A DNA stretch of 64,000 nucleotides from Peltaster fructicola (taxonomy: Eukaryota > Ascomycota > Dothideomycetes), in the NCBI GenBank assembly GCA_001592805.2, contig CP051142.1:3100001-3164000 (forward strand). Direction: 5' to 3'. Position numbers and translations under genes: made by a program. A model generated the notes under the pieces. It had not been told where the DNA came from. It saw only the letters and a list, made by a program, of their open reading frames with translations, and ran no database searches. This document shows positions 10,115 through 22,235 of this stretch, piece after piece. The number at the start of each line of letters is the position of its first letter. Position 1 is the stretch's first letter.

Positions 10115-11982
10115 CTACGCAGGCACGCCCTCGTAATCTCCATATTCATCATGGCCTCTTCGCCGTCTTCTCTTGGTATTCTGCCTGTTCGCTGCACACT
10201 TGACGAAAATGGTCAATATGGTGAGGACGAACACGATGACAGCAGCGACAGTGGGCACCGTGATGGTTTGCATGGAGTTATCGTTGGTCTCTCGGTATGG
10301 ACAGGTCGTATTTTGGCCTATCACCCAGCAGCTGCTCACGTCTAGATCGTTGAAGTTGACGAACAAGAGCTCGTCGCTGATCGAGTTCGACATACGCGCT
10401 GTCCGCCAGGCGTGAAGAAGGTATTCGTTCTCCAAAGCTGTCCTAGCCACTGTGAAGATCGAGTTCTCCGGGCAAGCTTGGTCGACACGATCATAGGGAA
10501 GACCGCTCGTGCTGATCTGCCAATCATATGGGCCGTTGTTGACCCGACACGCACAATAGCGACTTGCACCACAGCCTGCGACTTGCCACCTCCCTGATGT
10601 GGCATTGAGAACTGCGCAGTGGTAGTTTTGAGTCGAGTTAGGGTGATCCATAGGCTCATTGATGTCCCAGGACCAAATCGAGCTCACAGCAAACTTCTGG
10701 TATGCCTGAGGTGCTAGGATTGCGCTGACGTTGTCAAGCGTCTGGTTTAACACAGGTGTATAGCCACATGTCGTGAGGGATGTGCTCGCTTGTGTTGCAC
10801 CTTGATTATTCATGTTCTGTATGTCAGCCACTGCCCAGGAGTTGTTCAACGCAGACACCTGTGTCGACTGCAAATTGTAGAAGCAGCCGCTTGATACGTT
10901 CCCAGATGATGTGAGCTGATATGTGTGCGACTGCTCTAAGTATCCAGGAGTGAAGATTGTGCCAGCATCGGCCGCTGTATCATATTGTGTCATCTCCTGA
11001 CTAACACTGCCAAACCCTACGAGCAATCGTTTAGCTTTGGTGAATTCCACAAAACTATCGCTAGGCCAGCCGTCTTGTGTAGTAGAAGTAGATCCATCGC
11101 TCGATATGCGAAAGTATGCTGCATCCGGGACGACATTGTCGGGCACACCAAACCAGTTCCCGGTGGCATTCAGATCTGCTCGTTGTGACCTGAGATTGGC
11201 AGGAGTGTACAGATAGCTCGATGTGTTGACAGCAAAGAGTGCCTGCAGGGAGGACGAGCCTCGTGGCAGATTACTTGGAGGCCGAACGACCAAGTCAGGT
11301 GAGAGTGCAGCGTGCAGGTTGAGAGACAAGTATGTTGTGGTAGCATTGAGATTGTTCTCGGTGTCATCCAGGTATGCTGCTAGGGTTCCGAGAAAGATGT
11401 CAAGATTGGCAGTGGACGAACAAGCATAAGGTCCGATGTGGATGAGAGGTGTCGCGGTCGGAGATATTGCTGCTATAGTGGTTGTGGCGGAAGATGTGTT
11501 TGTAGTGATTGACATCGCCGATGCTTGACGAGCCTGGACCACTGCTGGTGTCTCTAGCTCTCGCAGGTTGAATGAAGCACTCACGAGTTGCAACGAAGAT
11601 GTGCTGCCTGTGGTGGTCGTGGTTGAAGTATTGCTGACCCTTCCAGCATTCCCGAGCTGCACAGGGCATGCACTCCATACCGATCGACTCTCATCCCAGT
11701 AGATGTCGAGTATGAACCGTCGAAACTCTGATACCAGCAGATTGGAGAAGCATTTGGCCAGGCTGGCAGTCTCGTACGTGTCGCCGACGGGACACACAGC
11801 AGAGATTGATGCACCAGCCACAGGAACGAAATTGATGGGCACTCTCAGGGCGAGGTCGCGCTGTGACTAGGAGATGGTCAGTGGTCTGTCGAACTTGGTG
11901 CTCTTCGGCTGCGTACCAGCAATTTGATAGTATCAAGGTCATCCGGATATGCCTGGCTGTCTGGCTGGAAGAGGTCCGTCAT
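10115..11982 (-). CDS. MTC6: Maintenance of telomere capping protein 6 (MTC6)
   Basis: Two exons (intron 11867-11916, 50 nt) give about 605 residues. The first exon encodes MTDLFQPDSQAYPDDLDTIK and leads into SQRDLALRVPINFVPVAGAS, the start of the conserved MTC6 ectodomain. Family landmarks follow: KCFSNLLVSEFRRFILDIYW, SACPVQ, many N-glycosylation sequons and Cys residues, and a late Cys-rich lectin-like segment (YHCAVLNATSGRWQVAGCGA). One transmembrane helix near the C-terminus (TVAAVIVFVLTILTIFVKCA) precedes a basic cytosolic tail. In yeast, loss of MTC6 worsens a cdc13 telomere-capping mutant; the biochemical role is not known. The modelled start has no signal peptide although the topology calls for one, so an additional upstream exon is possible. 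Confidence 0.87.
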
Positions 11983-13120
11983 CGAAGCACTTGGATTGCC
12001 GTCGCACCAACATCGAATTCAAACGTCTCCCAATGCTATTGCGGACACCAATAACGATGATCGAGCATGCTCACACGCAGCATTGTGGTGTTAACGCAGA
12101 TGGACGCTCGAAAGACGTCTGCCGCTGGAGATATACCTCGCGACAGCCAATAGGGAGTCAGAGCTCGACGACATGGTCACAATGCAATACAGCAGTCACG
12201 GAGTCACAGTATCATCATCGTAACTTGGCTGTGGCAGCAACATACAGTATCGTGCAGCGCCATCCTGACGGCGAACTTCATGATGAAGCAGGCGATCAGT
12301 ACAGATGCACATGCGTCAACTTCACGACATGCGACATCTCAGCCCAAGGACTCTGCGCGACAGCAGCAAGTCGATACTCTTCGCACGAGATGAGCACTGC
12401 GTCCTCGTGCGCTCAATACATCTCTGGTCCGAGTCAATCCTTCAGCAGTCGTCTTTCCTGGTCGAACTGACAATCGGAGTCTACCTCCTGCATCGAATCC
12501 ATGTTCATCATGACTTCAGTGTAACCCTATCCACGCGACAACTCATTACAAATCCCAAGCTTCGCGAATGACCTGCCGGCTTTCATCTTCAGGCCTGCAC
12601 AGGGGCTATCCTATCTATGGTAAGAGTCGCATACCTCGTCACCAACGGGTTGAGTTTTAATTAGTGCTGTGCAATTTCCACCAAGACCAGGGGCTCTTAA
12701 TGACGATCAAGAATAGTAGCGACTGATGCACGGGAGATCCTCATCTCGGAGGTTGTCTGGACGTCATTTGCTCGCGATCAGATTGTTGTTCTGCGGGAAA
12801 GAACTCGTTTCGACGAAGGGCGGACAGGGATTCGAGGTCACTTGTGATGAGAGGCACATCGCATAGCATGATCTGTAACGATCGTGTGGATACACTCCAT
12901 CCAAAAAGGAGATATGTGCAGTGTCCTCAACGAGGACAGCACGACGGGATTGAGCCTGTATTGCCCATCTGGCCTTTGCCAATCAATAAACCACTTTCCA
13001 TTCAAGCTCAAAGGGTATTCCAATGAAATAAGTAATGGCTCACATTACGTGGCCAGGAACCGCCGCAAACGCCTGCCGCTAATATACTGTCCAAGAATAA
13101 TCATATGTGTGTAGTCGTCT
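11983..13120. other. Intergenic region between MTC6 and the FlbD-like gene
   Basis: About 1.1 kb. A plus-strand frame of 173 codons (11949-12470) crosses it but has unpatterned composition, overlaps MTC6 exon 1 antisense and matches no family I know. I see no RNA gene or repeat. Confidence 0.45.
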
Positions 13121-14290
13121 TCACAGGGTAATGTTTGAAAGCTTCATCTTGTCTTTCGGAGACTCGTCTAGGCTTGATGCCGTCGTCAAGGGTGTGCCGT
13201 GTGCCACTAGATTAGGGTCGATCATGAGACCCGGTGACTTTGCGGGTCTCTCCTGACTGGCCAAGTCAGAGATGCTTGGGAGTTGTAGAGCTGGTGACGT
13301 TGGCGCTTGTTGGCTCTTCAAAACCTGTGCTGGTGGAGGTGGGACGAAAGAAGCTGCGAGGTAGTGCTGAGGGACAGCCATGACTTGCATCATCGGCTGC
13401 TGTCGTGGTGCGATATTAGAGTATGTTGGTGCACGCTGTGCGAAGGCTGGACCAAGGCTTCGAGGGTAGTGCTCAGCGAGCATTTGCTTCTGAGCATCGT
13501 TCATGGTCATCATGCTGTAATCTGGCTCGTTTGTGAAAGTTGCGGAAGCGCCAAGTTGGAGCATTGGCGCATTTCGTCGGTCGTCTTTGGCACTCGAAAG
13601 TGGAGGGAGTTCAATCGGAGAGCCGTTGTTCGGCGATCGCGCTGAGCTCGAGGAGGTGTCTGAGACCAACGATGGTGCGCCTTCTGCGGAGAGCTGCGAG
13701 AATGAGGATGGAGATGGAAGAGGAGTGTCCATCAAGAGAGGTCGTCCAAAGGGCGGTGCATTAGATGGAAGACTGATTGGTTGTGGAAATTGACCACGCT
13801 GCTGATGTTGCTGCTGGTACAATGCCTGAGAGTAGTACTGAGGATGTAGTTGTTGCGCCATCATAGGATGTGTAGGGAAGGCGCCTGGGAGTGGTTGCTG
13901 CACTTGCGGTACCATGGCTTGTGCTGGCTGTCGAACACTGAACTCCTGTCGACGCTGATGATGGCTTCGTCGTCTTCGGTTCATGCTGCCATTCCACCAG
14001 TTCTTCACAGCGTTGTCGCTGCGACCTCGTAATCGACGAGCGATCTCTGCCCATCGCTTACCCATCTCGGCGACCATCTGCTCGATGAGAAGTCCCTCCT
14101 CGGGTGTAATGGGATCGTGGTTGAGATTAGGCTTGAGATTCTGGTGAAATCGTTCTCGACATTGCTTTGGAGAACGTGTTCCAATCGTCGTCGAGATGCG
14201 AACCCAGTTGTGAGCTCCATGAAGGTTGACCAGCGTCAGCAGGAGCTGGTCCTCTTGAGACGACCATGGTCCTCTCTTGTGCTGAGGCAT
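13121..14290 (-). CDS. flbD: R2R3 Myb-type regulator, FlbD-like
   Basis: Single exon, 389 residues. Two Myb repeats occupy about residues 5-110: GPWSSQEDQLLLTLVNLHGA with HNWVRISTTIGTRSPKQCRE, then the second repeat ending RGRSDNAVKNWWNGSMNRRR. The recognition segments SPKQCRERFHQNLKP and SDNAVKNWWNG match Aspergillus FlbD closely. The remaining ~270 residues are Gln/Pro/Ser-rich, have no fold I recognise and end KLSNITL. FlbD acts in the nucleus in the fluffy pathway that turns on brlA and conidiation, and also in sexual development. The 3.2 kb gene-free upstream region suits a developmentally controlled gene. The family assignment is strong; the developmental role in this species is inferred. 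Confidence 0.92.
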   Translation of the reverse strand: MPQHKRGPWSSQEDQLLLTLVNLHGAHNWVRISTTIGTRSPKQCRERFHQNLKPNLNHDPITPEEGLLIEQMVAEMGKRWAEIARRLRGRSDNAVKNWWNGSMNRRRRSHHQRRQEFSVRQPAQAMVPQVQQPLPGAFPTHPMMAQQLHPQYYSQALYQQQHQQRGQFPQPISLPSNAPPFGRPLLMDTPLPSPSSFSQLSAEGAPSLVSDTSSSSARSPNNGSPIELPPLSSAKDDRRNAPMLQLGASATFTNEPDYSMMTMNDAQKQMLAEHYPRSLGPAFAQRAPTYSNIAPRQQPMMQVMAVPQHYLAASFVPPPPAQVLKSQQAPTSPALQLPSISDLASQERPAKSPGLMIDPNLVAHGTPLTTASSLDESPKDKMKLSNITL

Positions 14291-17200
14291 TGTATAAGCA
14301 GAAAGGAATATGTGTCTGCTTCGATCAGGATGTTCAAGAAAGACGTTTCTGTTGATGGAATCGAAGGATGTAGATGGCGGATGGCTCGAGGAGAAGCGCC
14401 AGGGTTTTAAGAAGGAAAGACGATGGTCTGTATCAGAGAGGAACGGTCGCTAAATCGTTAGGCTTGCAGGCGTTGGATGTGCGTGTAGCGTAACGATTCC
14501 GAGATGTCGACCAAACGAAAACAGGCAGATGGAGATCTAACGTGGACGGCCAGTGGTCCTATCTGGTCGTGGCTTTCGACTGAACTGGACTGAAGTAGGA
14601 AGGCCAGTGCTGGATCCAGCAAGGACGCAACGGTGCGGTAATTTATAAATTGGCTTTGGCCGCTATTGCTGCGAGTAGATGTCGGGGATCTTGTCGCTCC
14701 TGTCTGTTCTGAACTCTAACCGCAACGCAAAGTGTCGGATGAGGAGTATTTGAACTCTTCGATCTTGACTTCCGAGCTTGTTGAAGTGAGTAGCTAGGGA
14801 CGGAGGCGAGGTCGTGCAATATCGAGCATTGGACATATGAAACGGTCGTGAGTAACGACGAGGAGGAAGACAGAACGAATCAGGTCGGATGATTTGCAGG
14901 GCCTGAATGGAAATAGTTTTACCAGCAATTCAAATAAAGTCGCATGCCATCCGTGCCAAACGTTCCGGAACCATGGGTTAGCAGGCGAGCAAGGATAGGG
15001 AAGGCCTGTCGAGGATGAGCATCCAGGAGCATGGTCGAGCTGCGCGCTAGCATGAATTTTGTCGGGGATGGCACAAAAAAGAGCCACAATCTCAATCTCA
15101 GCAATAACTTAGACTCGTTTCGAAGACCTTGTCGTCCCTGTCTCTGTTACCTGCATGTGTGAGCAGACAGACGTATGCAGGAGGTGTGGATGGATAAACT
15201 CAGTCCCAAGAAGAACATTGTTGGCTTGAGTGGTGCTCGAGGGCTGTTGCTCACAGAAACTCTGTTGTTTGGAACGATACAGCACAATAACTTCTTCTTC
15301 AGGTTAGATTGGAAGCGGATCTTGATCTCATTGCACCGCTGAATTGGATGAGATCAAGATCATCCTTCTCCATCCCCTGCTACCCGCCCGTTGTGTAGAA
15401 CGGGATGGATCGTTTCTGCGCGAGTCCGAGCGTGACCGTAAGTGGAGCCTGCACGAGATGAGGTACGTACGGCTGTGTGGACGTCACAGTCGTGTCTCGT
15501 GTGAAGTCATGCGAGGGAACGATGCAGACATTGTCTGGACAGCTGTATGAGTCCCTGATTGCCTGAGCAGAAAGGACAGCGGTGTGTCATTCCTTTGCCA
15601 TCTTTGATCGCAGCATATAACTGCTGAGGCGTTCTGCATTGCAGGTGTGTCTCAGAGCACGGCTATCATCCAAACCTTGTTCTCCGTGCATGGTCTGACT
15701 TTAAATGAGTGCACAGAACTTTTAGTAGAGATCCGCCGTTGATGAAATCTAGTACGGGCAATAAGAAAGAGGTAAGGCGTGTCGGTCGAGCAGATCATCT
15801 GGTAGCGTGGCACTCGATACGCAAGTGTCGTATGCAATCTCCCATGGCTTTTGCAGAGACGGATACACTTCGTCCATACAGTGCGCGAGTCGAGTCGCTC
15901 GAAGTATAGCCAGTCATTTGTTGACGCCGCCTGACGCCATCAATATTCGTGTCTTGAACGTGAGGTGGGCTGATTCCGCGCGTTCACCATCGCTATGCGA
16001 ATATCGTGAGGCTTGAAGGCAAAGCAAGGAGCGTACTGCGTGGAGCGATCGTGCATACGCTGTACTGTACGCAGTAGATGTGAGCAGATCGGTGTGGTAA
16101 TTCGACAAGCAGGGTATGAGGATGACGGCAAGTGTGTATTTGGAATTGAGCAAGGGAGCTTCGAGGCCATCGACGCTAGCCGAATAAAGTCATCGCACCA
16201 AAAGCACGAACCACAAAGCACCGGGCAAGCTCCACCAGTCAGTCCCTCCACCACACAAACGGCTGGAATAGAGACGACTTCCACGATTATCACCTGCTCC
16301 TCGTATTGTCAATCGTGTTTGGCGCTACTGCTCCTCGCCATTACAGGCAGCTCAGGTCGTCAACGAATGTGGTCGCTGGGCTCCTTTGCCTGAGCTATGT
16401 ATGACAATGCCAACAGATCAACAGTCAAGTCTACTAAAACAAAATACCAGTGCGATGCCTGCTTAGCAGAAGACCTATTCGATAGCCGATTCTTGAGAAC
16501 CCTTGTAGTATCCGGTCGACACCGATCGAACTCATAAATGCCTCCTAGAGAGGAGGATTCTACGCCAGCGACAAGCATCCAAATCTCCTCGCAAGCGTCA
16601 GGGTCAAGCAGCGTGCTGACGTTGAGTGTAAACGGCATCCCACGTTGGTTCTATCGAAGCGAACGGGTAGAAACTCTATTTGGACCCGAAGAGCGGAAGC
16701 CCATCTCAGTACAACTCAGATCTTGCATGAGCTCAGCAGGATGGGACCCCAGCACGTTGGTTGTGCGCTGATCTCTACCCTTGCAACACGGCTCACTACA
16801 CTGCGGGTGTACAGGGCCTCACTGGTGTCCAAAGGCGTGATACAGCTCCCTAATCCATGACGAAGAGCTGGACCTACCAGCAGACCTCGATCACTAACCG
16901 CCAAGCATACCTGTGGATCGGGTGTGCACACCCTTTCTCTTGAAGGATCGGCTGAACCGTTTCAACGACTCTGCAGGACAATTGTGCGCCTAGCGTCCCT
17001 AACGTGCGTCTCCCCGCCGCACAATGCAGCAGGCATACCATCGTTGCGCGCTTCCATCGCAGAGAGCTCGCTACGTTCCATGACAGCTGCCTGCATATGC
17101 AAAGCTCTGCCGAGGCTGGGACAGAAAAGGCGAGCAGGGTGAGACGTCACAAACTCGCTAAGATCCTTGTGCGTTGACGGCTCGTTTTGGGTGTCACGAT

Positions 17201-17518
17201 ACCACTGTTGTGTTCACGACAAGGGCTCTTTCCATCATTCGTCGCACGTGGTTATTCGTCCGCAGCAGCGAAAGTGGTCACAGCATTGAAACAATGCTCG
17301 GCGCAAGAGAGGGATCCAGCGCAGCAGTGGATGCACGTAGGTCACACAGCGTGTCCGCATGGCGAAGCTGCATAGAAGAGAGGACAGCTCCGTGATCCGC
17401 AGCCGGCATATGAGGTACTTCGTCAGAAGTAACGTGCATCAAGGGACCTCGTCAGGTCTTCTATTCTTTTCATGACTTCATGATTTGAGTTTTGTGCATG
17501 AATGCACAATTGAGACGC
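14291..17518. other. Long gene-free region upstream of the FlbD-like gene
   Basis: A 3.2 kb stretch separates the FlbD-like start (14290, minus) from the 3' end of the glycosyltransferase gene (17519, minus). All open frames in it are short (at most about 126 codons) and unlike any protein I know. It probably contains the promoter and a long 5' leader of the developmental regulator. An AT-rich palindrome at 14640-14651 is listed separately. Confidence 0.5.
14640..14651. promoter_or_regulatory. AATTTATAAATT palindrome, TATA-like
   Basis: A perfect 12-nt self-complementary AT block in otherwise mixed-composition DNA, 350 nt upstream of the FlbD-like start codon. It contains TATAAA when read on either strand. 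A core-promoter role is inference from position and composition. Confidence 0.35.
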
Positions 17519-20500
17519 TCATTCGCCTACTGGCACCTGATCGAGCCAGATGTCTCCTCCTTGTCCAGCAACGTAGCGTCTCCAGGCCTCCCCATAGGCA
17601 TCCTCTAGATCTCTGACCCATCGCGCCGTGTCGAAGAGCGCGCTGGTCCAGCGTGCATTGTACAGAGTCTTTCGTAAATCCATCAGTCGTCCAGTAGCCT
17701 GACCAGATGATCCGACCTGGTAGCGGAATCCACGAGCCAATGCCACTGCTTTGTCTTCGTAGTCCTCCTCACTTGTTGCGATGAGCTCGTTGGCAGCCTG
17801 CTTTCCATCTGCGTTCTTAGGAAGAGCACCCTTCAGGATGCTAGCTGCGATGCGACTGCACATTTTGAAGTCGTATCTTGGAAGTGTGAGCAGAGGTGTA
17901 CCACTCCAGAGCACATCTGCTGCCGTGGTATGTGCGTTACACTCAGCAGTGTCCAGAACAAGATCACATACCCTCGCGCGGGAGATGTGAAGATGTTTGG
18001 GTGCAACATCGGTGAAAATGACCCGTGCAGCAACATCTGGACCAGCCCATTGTCTTGCCGTGGCGAGCAGATGTTGCTCACCCAGATCTGGGAAGCGCAG
18101 CAACCACAGAATTGAGTTTGGCACACGAGCAAGAATGCGCAGCCATGTTCTGAACGTCGTCGGGTCGATCTTGTACAGTTGGTTGAAGTTGCCAAATATG
18201 ATCGTGCTCTCGGTGAGTTGTGGGAACAGTTCTTGCCGCATCTGCCATCTCTGCTTCTGTTCGTCTTCCCATGTCAGCTGCTTGTCACGAGCATTAGCAT
18301 TGCTCTGCTTGTGGTCGCAGCAAAAGAACGTGTCACGACAGTAGATGATGTTTTCTCCATATACCCATTCGTCATTGTCGCTGCCGTGATTCTCGTCAGC
18401 CACGACATCCTCAATGTCGACATTCTTTCGCCAAGGACGTAATGTGCCGGAAGGTATAGCCGTCTCATCGGCCAGGAGATAGTCGCACCATTCTGCACCA
18501 AGAGTGCCAGCGAAGCCCATGAAGGACATCTGAATAGGAGCGGGACGAGCAGCGAAGATCTCGTTGCGGGCTCCTCGAGTGTAGCCATTGAGATTGACGA
18601 GAATGTGAATGCCGTCTTCCACGATCTGCTTGACGAGCCTTTCCGCGGACCATTGGCTTGCATCACGAAAGACAGGTGCTTCATTCTGAATCTGCTGTCT
18701 GTGAATGGAGTGATCGCTTGGTGTTGTTGCATAACAGTATGCCATGACTCGTTTCCTGTTGTGTAGACCGAAGACTGACTGCATCAGATGAGCCAAAGGG
18801 TGGTTGTTGAAGTCTGACGAGATGTAGCCTACTCGAAGGTATGGCTCTGGTGGTTTCGGTGGTGTGAACACGATATTCGCCAGCCATGGCGATCGAAGCG
18901 AACACACTGTGATGCGGAGACCGTTCCTTTGCGAGATAAGTCGAATTTGCTTTGCTGACATGGGACAGGTGAATGTGTGGAATGGTAGCACTGTTGGGGC
19001 AGATGGAGTCGCCAACGCTGGTGGAAGCTGTGGGCGCTTGTAGACTGTCGCAGGACGAAGCCTCTTCTGTACATAGAGGTCGCGGTACCACTGCCAGGCA
19101 ATGCGTCTGATGGTGCGTTCGACTAAGCGTGCGACCCTAGCACCCTCCCAAGACCTGCCAGCCCAGTCGAACAAGGCTTTGCGCAAGTGTGATCTATCCT
19201 CACTCTGCAGCCCTTGCGATTGTTGTAGCAGGGAATCTACCAACGCTGTTGTCAGCACCCCTTGCCCCAGCTTTCGCCGTCTTCGAGTTGTCTTTGACAG
19301 TGTCGACCACCCTGCTGATCCAGCCTGCGCTCGTTGCGCCAGGCTGCTTGGCATCAAGTAGCATACCATTGTCATCGACATGCCAGCGATCGCGTCTGCC
19401 TCCGTCGACAGCAAGACCACCTCTGCCGTGCCAATTACACACAGAATTGAGCGCATTCGCCAGACCACAGACAGCTTCCGCAAAGTTGGGGTTGACATCG
19501 ACCGCTCGCTTGTAGTATGTGATGGCGTCGCTGATGCGACCTTTGTCCTTGACAGCGTTAGCCAGATTGGCAAGAGCGATGTCGAATTTGGCGTCGCACT
19601 TGACGGCGAGCTCGTACATTGCTATGGCGGCATCTAGCTGGCCAATGTCCTTCAGCAGACTGCCAAGATTAGTGTACAGATGCGCGTGGTTCTTGTCCAG
19701 CTGCAAGCCATAGTTGTAGTACTGCAATGCGAGAGCGATACCACTACCAGGGACGACTCCAGGGACGTCCAGCTTGGGATGTGACTGCACCAGAGGTGTG
19801 ACTTGCTGCACGCTGGCCAACAGGATGCCAACATTGTTGGCTGTAGAGGGAGAAGGCTGCAACGACAACGAAAGGTAATAGAGAGCCAGTATGTCTCGAA
19901 CGCCACAAGCCACTGACTTGATGCCAGATGCCCTAGATGGATTCGACATTCCGTCCTGATATATCTTTGCCAGAGATAGTAGCGAGTTGCTTGTCGTAGA
20001 AAGCACCGCACGTCTGGCAAGGCTTTGATTACCGCCAGGCACATGCTGCAAGCCGGGGAGTTCGCCCATAGCAGGAAAACAGAATCGTGCAGTCTGTAGA
20101 GCTTGCTCTGGCGTAAGAAGAATTGGCTCCTTCTTGAAAGTCTGCGAGATCTTGAGATCTGGTCTGTGTGCTTGTATCGTTGACGACACGACGGAAAGAA
20201 TATGGTCAATCAGTCGCTGGATGTCTTGAAATCCTCGACCAGCAGCGATCAGAACCGCATCTTCGAATGCTTTCGCAGCACCACTGTTATCGCCGAGGGC
20301 ATACATCATGTTGCCTTTGGCATGTATCAAAGCTAGCATCCTTCCATTGTCTGCGGCTGGCACTGCAAATCCACTCGATCCAAAGCCAGGCTCAGGTGTG
20401 TCGTGCAGCTTATGCGACTCATGCTCGTGGTCGTATTCATGTATGATCTTGTCCGAAGGTTCTGACTTCGGCGACCGCTCCGATACAGATGATGACTCGC

Positions 20501-22235
20501 TCTGCTGATCGTGCACAGTGAGCAGATCTTGTCTGCTCGTCTGCCGTAGTGTTCGCTCGACATGCTCAATTATGGCGACTGCATCCTTGCTCCTGTTTTG
20601 ACTGCACAGCAAGCCAACGAGATGCTCCACAGCCTCGAAATGATTTGGCGCGGCCTTGACGACTTTCGTCCAGTATTGTTCTGCTTCCTCTTTCTGACCC
20701 ACAGCTAGTAGTGTAGCTGCCAGATTTGACATGACTTCCAGATGCCCAGGCTCGATCTCGAGAACTTTGTTGTACCACCGCAGAGCCTTGTGGTAGTTAC
20801 CCAGTCCGTAGGCCAGACATCCGCCAAGATGTAAGCCGTCCACCCACTGCCAATTCTCTTCCTGACATGCTTTAGTGACATGAGATAATGCTAAAAGAGC
20901 TCGCGAAGGTGGTGAGTTGTCGTAAGGCACTGCCGGAATGATGGGAGAGATCGACGCGGACGATCGCCGAAGCTTCGTTGTGTCTGCCTTGGATGGATCA
21001 AGTTGTAGCTTTCGATACTCTTCATGCGAAGCCCGTCGCTGATACTCATTGTCGTGCATATGCAGACCATTTGGCGACCACACTGGCTCCTGGGCTTTGG
21101 CCTGATCCTGCTCCTTACTGTTGGTATCACCGTCATGTGGGTTTACAACTTTGAGCACATCTCCCGAAGAGACAGTCCTGCGCTTGTGCCATTTGGGTGG
21201 CGAGAACGTAGGTCCCTGGCCAGGAGGCTTCGGGTAGAAGCTAGGGCGATGTATCATCTGAGGCTCTCCTGCGATCTGACGGGCATGCTGTTGTTGTCTC
21301 CGGCTCTGATGGATGAAAGCCAGCAAGTCACGATACTGCTGCAGCGCCCATGAATGCAGACGATCTCGTTGCTGCCCAGGTGGTGAGTCTGGGCCATATG
21401 TCTGTGAAACACTCGCGTACTCGAGTGGCTGCGGAGGATTGTTGAAGGGCTCTGCGTGTACGTTAGGTCTTGACCAGTTGCCATGGATTGGCTGTCGAGG
21501 ATTGTAAGCAGTATGTGAGGAGGACACCCATCCTGGCGCCAGAGGAGAATTCGCCGCCCATGAGTACGGATGAGGCTGATAATGATGTTGTACACCATGC
21601 CAGCCAGGAGGATGGAAGTGGTAGAATCGTGGGTCGCGCACAGCAGCAGGCCGATATGGGACAAAGGTTCCATCGTAGTAGTATGGCCCGTATGGACCAG
21701 TCCCGTGTCCTCCAGCTGCTGTCGGCCCGATGAATGGAAACGAGGGTTGGATGACACTAGGTACCGAGTTGTGGTAAATTGGTTGTTGAGGGACTTGATA
21801 GCTGGGTACTTGGTTGAGTACAGAGTCCATGACCGGCATGGATCCCTGCGAGGACAAGAGCCAAGCTGGAGGATTCGTGCTCGACCATCGTCCTTCCTGA
21901 CGCCGCTGGTGCTCCACAAAGGTGTGTTTCGCGGCGGATCTTGCCTGGAAAGGATATCTAGCTGCGTAAGATTGTTGTTGTTCTATAGGTAGCAGCTTGT
22001 GCTTGTATGGATTCGAAGCGGTGTCCGTGGCATCATAGCCGGCGAAGATGGTACCACTCGGTGTCTTGCGACGCAAAGAGTCTTCTGCCCGTGGTGTGGT
22101 TTGCTCTGCGGATTCATGCAAGCTGCCACCGCTAGCATTGGAAGGATGGATTGGTAAGGCGTACTGCTTGTTCTTTATAGGTGAAGTGTGAGAGGCAGGC
22201 CGATGCGCAGTGCCTCCAATGGCTGCACTGCTCAT
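17519..22235 (-). CDS. O-GlcNAc-transferase-like TPR glycosyltransferase (GT41), frame broken twice
   Basis: The N-terminal frame (22235 down to about 19295) encodes a ~450-residue disordered region rich in Pro, Tyr and His, then TPR helices in two groups (for example YHKALRWYNKVLEIEPGHLE and AHLYTNLGSLLKDIGQLDAA). The C-terminal frame (about 19260 to 17519) carries the catalytic domain: LRVGYISSDFNNHPLAHLMQ, DGIHILVNLNGYTRGARNEI, PAPIQMSFMGFAGTLGAEWC, FGNFNQLYKIDP and CNAHTTAADVLWSGTPLLTL. These match the SPINDLY/OGT family, which moves GlcNAc (or fucose in some members) to Ser/Thr of nuclear and cytosolic proteins. A conserved linker, QLEDGESWGKG, sits in the third frame between the two. 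So two single-base losses, near 19293 (AAA run) and 19260 (GGGG run), fit best. A 38-nt intron is the weaker alternative. Confidence 0.85.

Noticed and set aside
11949-12470. A 173-codon plus-strand frame
   Set aside because: Overlaps MTC6 exon 1 antisense, has unpatterned composition and matches no family.
19262-19310. A 38-41 nt GT-AG intron as an explanation for the frame change in the OGT-like gene
   Set aside because: The donor GTCGAC/GTGGTC is poor, the length is below every other intron here, and it would remove a linker that reads well in the third frame. Kept only as an alternative.
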